A stretch of DNA of 64,000 nucleotides. It comes from Acorus gramineus. Taxonomy: Eukaryota; Streptophyta; Magnoliopsida; Acorales; Acoraceae. Both the position numbers and the translations under genes were made by a program. Below are positions 59,291 to 64,000 of this stretch, in pieces. Position 1 is the first letter of the stretch. Each line of letters opens with the position of its first letter. Below the pieces are notes generated by a model, which saw only the letters and a program-made list of their open reading frames with translations, was not told the DNA's origin and made no database searches. Location: the NCBI GenBank assembly GCA_030737835.1, contig JAUJYN010000046.1, forward strand, positions 520,908 through 584,907, in the 5' to 3' direction.

Positions 59291-60330
59291 TCACCCACGG
59301 ATAACGCATGGACTTGTCCACGCTGCTGCGGCTGAGCTGGCTGACCACGCGAACCTGACGCTTTCTGTCCACCTTCAGCGAACTCAACGTTGTGTGCTTG
59401 CGGATTTCCATTTCGTGGCTTCTTCGGTTCAGGACACTCAACTATGCGATGCCCCAGCTTCCCGCAGTTGTAGCATGCACGAGGATCGGTCTGCTTCTTA
59501 GGACACACATTTGATTTGTGTCCTGCTTCTCTGCAGAAATAGCAAATGACCTTGCTACGAACTCCACGATCCTGGCCTAAGTTGCACTGGTTCCGCTTCC
59601 GGTTGTCAAACCTTTGACCACCACCGGGACGAGCATCATTCCTATTCTTCGCACGGGCTTCATTCTCCTTCTTCCACTCCAAGCAGTCTTGTTCTATAAC
59701 CGGTGCGCAATCCTTCAACTCCTCATAGACACGAATTCAGAGATTGCGTAGCCTATGGCGAATGTCGCTCCTCAGACCTTCCTGGAAACGACGACACTTC
59801 TCGCTTTCCACTTGGATGTACTGCGGTGCAAAGACCGACAGCTCTAGGAACTTCTCTTCATACTGGGCCACCGTCATGTCATGAGTCTGACGAAGGTCCA
59901 AGAATGCTTGAACGATGCGGTCACATTCTGCAGGAGGAAAGTACTTCTTGTAGAACATATCCACGAATTCCTCCCAAGTGAACTGCTCGATTCCACGGTT
60001 CTGAGATTGTTGATGGATGTTCCACCATTGAATAGCAGTTCCTCTCAGCTGGTGAGCTGCTAAGAGAATACGTCAGCTGTCAGTCAGCAACATGGTCTTG
60101 AAGATCCCTTCGAGCTCAGTGATCCAGTGCTTCGGGGCTAGTGGATCAGTGCTGACACCTTGGAATATTAGTGGATCCATTTTCTTGAATCTCATCACAA
60201 ACTGCTCGGGTTGGTTTTGATTCTCCCCTAGTCGACGTAACACCATGTCATTTTGGTATTAAATCGTCTGGGCCACCGGGTTGGTCAGGGTTTGGAGAAC
60301 TTGACGCAAAGTGTTGCTGCTACTCGCCAT
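59291..60330 (-). pseudogene. Element K gag with two zinc knuckles
   Basis: ATG at 60330-60328 (MASSSNTLRQVLQ). Core: PLIFQGVSTDPLAPKHWITE, WEEFVDMFYKKYFPPAECDR, VAQYEEKFLELSVFAPQY. Stops at 60261-60259, about 60075-60073 and 59739-59737. Then two CCHC knuckles, CYFCREAGHKSNVC and CYNCGKLGHRIVEC, whereas element A has one. It would bind and package RNA if intact. Confidence 0.85.
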
Positions 60331-60436
60331 TTCAAGTTTTCTCCTAAATACAGTAACACACAGTTAGCACGTGATCTATATGAATGCAAACCTAATAATT
60401 CTATCCTATGTCCTTAGCCCTAACAGGAAAAACGCA

Positions 60437-60450
60437 GGCTCTGATACTGA
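60437..60450 (-). other. Primer binding site of element K, altered
   Basis: TCAGTATCAGAGCC on the minus strand; the first bases differ from TGGTATCAGAGC. Confidence 0.6.
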
Positions 60451-60451
60451 T

Positions 60452-60533
60452 TGAAACGCCCAAGGCGTACACAGTAAGAAATTGTCCGCTTTGCCCCTAA
60501 ATGGGCTCACGGGTTTAAAACGCATCTTGGTGT
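60452..60533 (-). mobile_element. Element K 5' LTR stub, unlike the 3' LTR
   Basis: TGAAACGCCCAAGGCGTACAC, with GGGTTTAAAACGCATC after it, a common end for plant chromovirus LTRs. It shows no similarity to the corresponding end of the 3' LTR (TGTAACGCCCCTGTACCC). It is cut at 60533 by element L. Confidence 0.65.
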
Positions 60534-61612
60534 TGTAGATACCCTAATTTTGACCGTCTAAAGAGAAGAAATTTACTTCAAGTAATATTGGAAACAACCA
60601 CATTTGGACATCTAATAGAAAACTCCATCAGAAACCGAAACTAGAAACCCTAAGTCCAACACTTAGAAAAATCTAAGAGCCTGGACAGGGGCGGGTACTC
60701 TCAAGTAGCTGCCCCTTCGTGGGAGGCTAAACACAACTAGCCGCCCCTCACCTGGACATTGTAAGAGAACAAAGATCTAATGGGAGGTCAAATCAAGCAC
60801 CTTATTACCCATTTTGATATGTTGTCCAGTGGACATTCCCATACCCCTTTTTTACTATAAATAGGGGGGCAACCAATTCATATCAACAATCAATAACAAG
60901 CAATAAACATCAATAGCAATCAATACCCATCAATAACCCCCAACCACCCACATTCCCAACCATCAAGCCTATACCACCACTTTAAAACCTTGAGAGAGGA
61001 AGTAAGAGAGAAACCCATTTCCAACACAAATCCATTCTCCAAATCCACTCTCCAAAACCCAGGTTAAACCCAGTTTAACCTCTGCCAAAACCAAACCCAA
61101 ACCCTACCCAGGTTCTGCCCAAATTGAACCAGACACCAGGCGGCTACCCACAACTAGCCGCCCCCCACCAGGCGGCTAAATCCAACTAGCCGGCCCTTCC
61201 CTAGCCCACCTCAAGTCCCAATTCTCCTCTAGTCAGTTTCCTGAAGCAGAAAAGGATCCCTGTCTTCACCTCTGTGTACGGCATATCCGTGTCCCAGAGT
61301 GGAGACCCCACAAACTCCCCACGAAGGCGATCAAATCCACCCCTTTTTCCTGCTTTTTGAGAAAAGCAGGTGGCGATCACAACAACCCCTGAATCCTCCT
61401 GAGGATCTGTTGGCGCCTCAACCAGGAACGATTAACCAAAACACCACCCTTTTTTGAGAGACAGATCCGACCGAGTCCGCCAAGGTGTCGCTCCCCGGAT
61501 CCGAGCCTCCGAAGAAACCCCCACACATGCATCAGACCACCAGAGGAGCCGAGGAGGAAAGAAAGGAGCTCTTTTCTTTCCTTTTTCCTTCTGAAATCCG
61601 ATACCGACAGCC
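60534..61612 (+). mobile_element. Element L 5' LTR (Ogre/Tat-like)
   Basis: Starts TGTAGATACCCTAATTTTGA, the characteristic start of plant Tat/Ogre LTRs. TATA box CTATAAATAG at 60855-60864. The right end is uncertain, because TGGCGATCAC, a PBS-like string, occurs at 61371 and at 61613; the second with ACGGTGGGACC fits better. Contains small inverted repeats GGCGGCTA..TAGCCGCC at about 60700, 61140 and 61165. Confidence 0.75.
60855..60864 (+). promoter_or_regulatory. TATA box of element L
   Basis: CTATAAATAG in front of a G run; transcription would start about 30 bp downstream. Confidence 0.7.
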
Positions 61613-61629
61613 TGGCGATCACGGTGGGA
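61613..61629 (+). other. Probable primer binding site of element L
   Basis: TGGCGATCACGGTGGGA resembles the TGGCGAC..GTGGGGA sites of Tat/Ogre elements. I do not assign the tRNA. Confidence 0.5.
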
Positions 61630-61770
61630 CCTCCCTCGTGAAAGACAACAAAAGGTAATCCTCTTCTGCTTCCTTCCAATAACCTGACTAGAATGCCATC
61701 ACCCCTCTAGGCAAACTTGGATTTCCCACCCCTCAAGTCTGACCCTCCTCTACTTTGCATTACAACATCC

Positions 61771-61985
61771 TTTACTGCTTTAAGCCGCACACAGCTGCGC
61801 ACCCCTTTTACTGCTTTAAGCCGCACACAGTTGCGCACCCCTTTTATTGCTTTAAGCTGCACACAGCTGCGCACCCCTTTTATTGCTTTAAGCCGCACAC
61901 AGCTGCACACCCCTTTACTGCTTTAAGCCGCACACAGCTGCGCACCCCTTTACTGCTTTAAGCCGCACACAGCTGCACACCCCTT
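61771..61985 (+). repeat. Minisatellite in the leader of element L
   Basis: Six units of 34-37 bp, TTACTGCTTTAAGCCGCACA and then CAGCTGCGCACCCC, plus a degenerate seventh to about 62025. Short frames run through it but only repeat its own unit. Confidence 0.9.
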
Positions 61986-62047
61986 TATCGCTTTATTTAC
62001 TGCTTTGATCTGCATTCATCTACACTTGGCTTTTCCATATTCACACC

Positions 62048-64000
62048 ATGGAGGCCTACACCCAGGAGAAAATAGTAGAGGAGAAAGACAACCAGGGAGA
62101 CCAAACCGCCCAATTCCTCAGCCACCTAGAGGAGAGGATGGCTACCCTAGGATACCAATCGGTCAAGAACATGTTCAATGACCTCATTGACTATCACTAG
62201 GCCAAGACCTTGAAGCAGGAAACTCCTGTTAAGACCCCCAAGGCTTGCCCCACCCCCAATACACTACCAACACCCGGCTTCTCGGTAAATCCGAGTCCAA
62301 GCCTCTTTTCCTTTGCCCCGCCTTCCCTCGCGAATCCAATATTCCCAACCGTTTCTACCCCAAGCCCTTACCAGGCCACCTCCAACCCGGGACCGCTAAA
62401 CAGCCCTCCCAGGGGAGAAACGTTGGATGAAACCATCCAGAGAATTCTCTCTGAGACTGGCCCTTCTACCCCCAAACACATGTCTCTACACAGCCTGAGA
62501 CAGATCTCGTCAGTCCACCTATCGGAGGGATTTAAAATCCTGAAATTTCACCGGTACAACGGTCGTGGAGACCCAGACGTTCATTTGATTGCCTTTTATC
62601 TAGACGCCCGACCGTTTCTAGATAACCAACCTCAGCTGGTATTCCTCTTCAAAAATCATTGGAAGGAGAAGCACTGCAATGGTTCTCCACCCTCCCTATA
62701 GATCATTTATCAAACTTCTCGGCTGTAATCGAGAAGTTTCTAGGCCACTACGGTTATCAGAGGATTAGGACCCCCTCTATTTTAGACTTGACCGTAGAAA
62801 GAATGAGGCCTAGGGAGGAATTTGAATCCTACGTGTTTAGGTGGCGCACCCTCGTCCACCAAACTGGCCTGCAATTAACAGAATGTCAAGAAATTGACAT
62901 GATGTTGCAAAGCCTGAGTCCAGAGCTCCGTACGAGTCTTTCGTATGGAGACTGTACCGCGTACCAACTTCTCATTGACTACCACAACAGGATTTCCTGT
63001 TGTGCAGCCCTAGTAGTCCAAACCCAGTCCCCACCTATCAGCCATAGGGTTGGACAACCGCCGAGAAAGGCGCACACCCCCACGGTAGAGGGGATCACAC
63101 AAATTTTGACACTCTACCCGGACGGAGCACGAGTTCCTGATCAAGGACCAGCTCCGAGACAGTACACGCCCAGTCCATTCGTATATGTGCTGCCTCGGCA
63201 AGCCAATCAAAACTTCATTCCTCGATCAGTACCCGCTCCCGTGTCGATAAGACAAAACCCAGTAGCTCGAAGTCCTCCAGTCCAGAGCCCCATAATTCAA
63301 AGCCAAGGCCAAACTAAGACTCCTTCTGCTTATTCCGCTGCCCCAAGAGTACAAAACCTAACCCGTAGACAGCCTACCCAAAGCTCTTACAATAAAGTTT
63401 CCCGTCCAACCTCCTATGGACCAAGACAGATGGGAAAGAGGGACTCTTACCCACCCCTCCCAGAAACCTTAACAAGGATTTTTAGAGTAATGATGGACAC
63501 CAATAGTATCTCCCTCCCTGCTACCAGTCTTTCACTCCCCAGGACAAGCACCGCGCGTTACTATCAGTACCATCAACAGCATGGTCACACCGTAGAACAA
63601 TGCATTGTCTTTCAGGACTTTGTTTATGATTTAAATGATGACATGCGCCTTGATTGGACCATAATTAAAGGCCATCTGGGCCAGGGCAATCCCCAAGCAA
63701 ACAAGCCACTTGGCATATTCACTAACCCTATGCAAGATCACGACCAAGCCTCCACTTCCAGAGCCCATGCTGTCAACATGGTTAGGAGGGAGAGACATCC
63801 ATCATTGGAGCCGAGCAGCTCAGAGAGTACTACCGACGGCAGTTCATTCGAAGAGTCCGAGGAGGAAGGGCAGGATGAACCTTTCCAGCTGAAACTCGAC
63901 GACCACGACCTCGTCGTATTGTATGGCAAGGAAGAACAAGTAGTCCCCGTTTTGCCTGAAGTCATCAACATAGAGTCCGATGAGAGCGGACTGGACACAA
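62048..64000 (+). pseudogene. Element L gag (Ogre/Tat-like), runs off the window
   Basis: The ATG at 62048 opens MEAYTQEKIVEEKDNQGDQ. An in-frame TAG lies at 62198-62200 and the frame goes on to about 62655, with RGETLDETIQRILSETGP and FHRYNGRGDPDVHLIAFYLD, the gag core of Tat elements. A one-base loss in an A run (62651-62655) shifts the frame; from 62656 to the end 448 codons are open, starting SLEGEALQWFSTLP and holding IEKFLGHYGYQRIRTPSIL. Near 63560 YYQYHQQHGHTVEQC is a zinc knuckle like the CxYH..GH...C of Ogre with the first Cys changed to Tyr. Protease and pol would follow beyond 64000. With one stop and one shift this copy is only lightly damaged. Confidence 0.82.

Noticed and set aside
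61717-61961. Small protein with repeated SRTQLRTPF in the leader of L
   Set aside because: It simply translates the 36-bp minisatellite; two frames do so equally well.

Overview
This window is repetitive nuclear DNA from a plant, most likely a flowering plant with a large, retrotransposon-rich genome. It holds no convincing host gene, tRNA, rRNA or CRISPR array. Nearly all of it is LTR retrotransposon sequence. At least fifteen LTRs or LTR fragments belong to one superfamily of Ty3/gypsy chromovirus-like elements with very long LTRs (2.3-3.8 kb), a TGGTATCAGAGC-type primer binding site complementary to plant initiator-tRNA-Met, and an integrase followed by a degenerate chromodomain (Tekay/Del-like). 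Also present are a Ty1/copia remnant, an LTR piece of Tat style, a second chromovirus family, and the 5' part of an Ogre/Tat element at the right edge. The species cannot be named from this.

Left third (1-19982). A decayed copia element has a gypsy solo LTR (1152-19897, 5-bp target duplication AAATA) in its 3' LTR. That solo LTR itself received a second LTR element (2754-14988), which holds a young, scrambled, non-autonomous element (about 4560-14633), and separately a second solo LTR (15211-17933, duplication GGAAC). This is four nested layers, two of them dated in order by target duplications.

Middle (19983-34529). An AT-rich unassigned stretch is followed by a Tat-like LTR piece, the 5' LTR and gag start of element E, and then a pile of plus and minus LTRs (F, H, G, I) that are truncated, nested or fused head to head.

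Right-centre (34530-52891). Element B (minus strand, decayed) is split by element A (39347-49383, duplication GGTAG), a recent copy of the same family. A is the best-preserved element here: one 1421-codon frame covers gag, protease, reverse transcriptase, RNase H and the integrase core, ended by a premature TAG.

Right edge (52892-64000). Gypsy fragment J is followed by decayed chromovirus K (53455-60533), whose two LTRs do not match, and by an Ogre-like element L (from 60534) whose gag frame runs off the window.

Most worth following: divergent LTRs of the main superfamily share an ordered set of splice-like signals. These are a strong 5' splice site, a GC-rich tract, an AG/GT-bounded segment of 36 nt (39 nt in one copy), then a branch-point-like motif and a pyrimidine-tract AG acceptor. 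They suggest that the long leader is spliced, removing a Z-DNA-prone tract and a G-quadruplex minisatellite. This is inference from sequence and is directly testable with long RNA reads.
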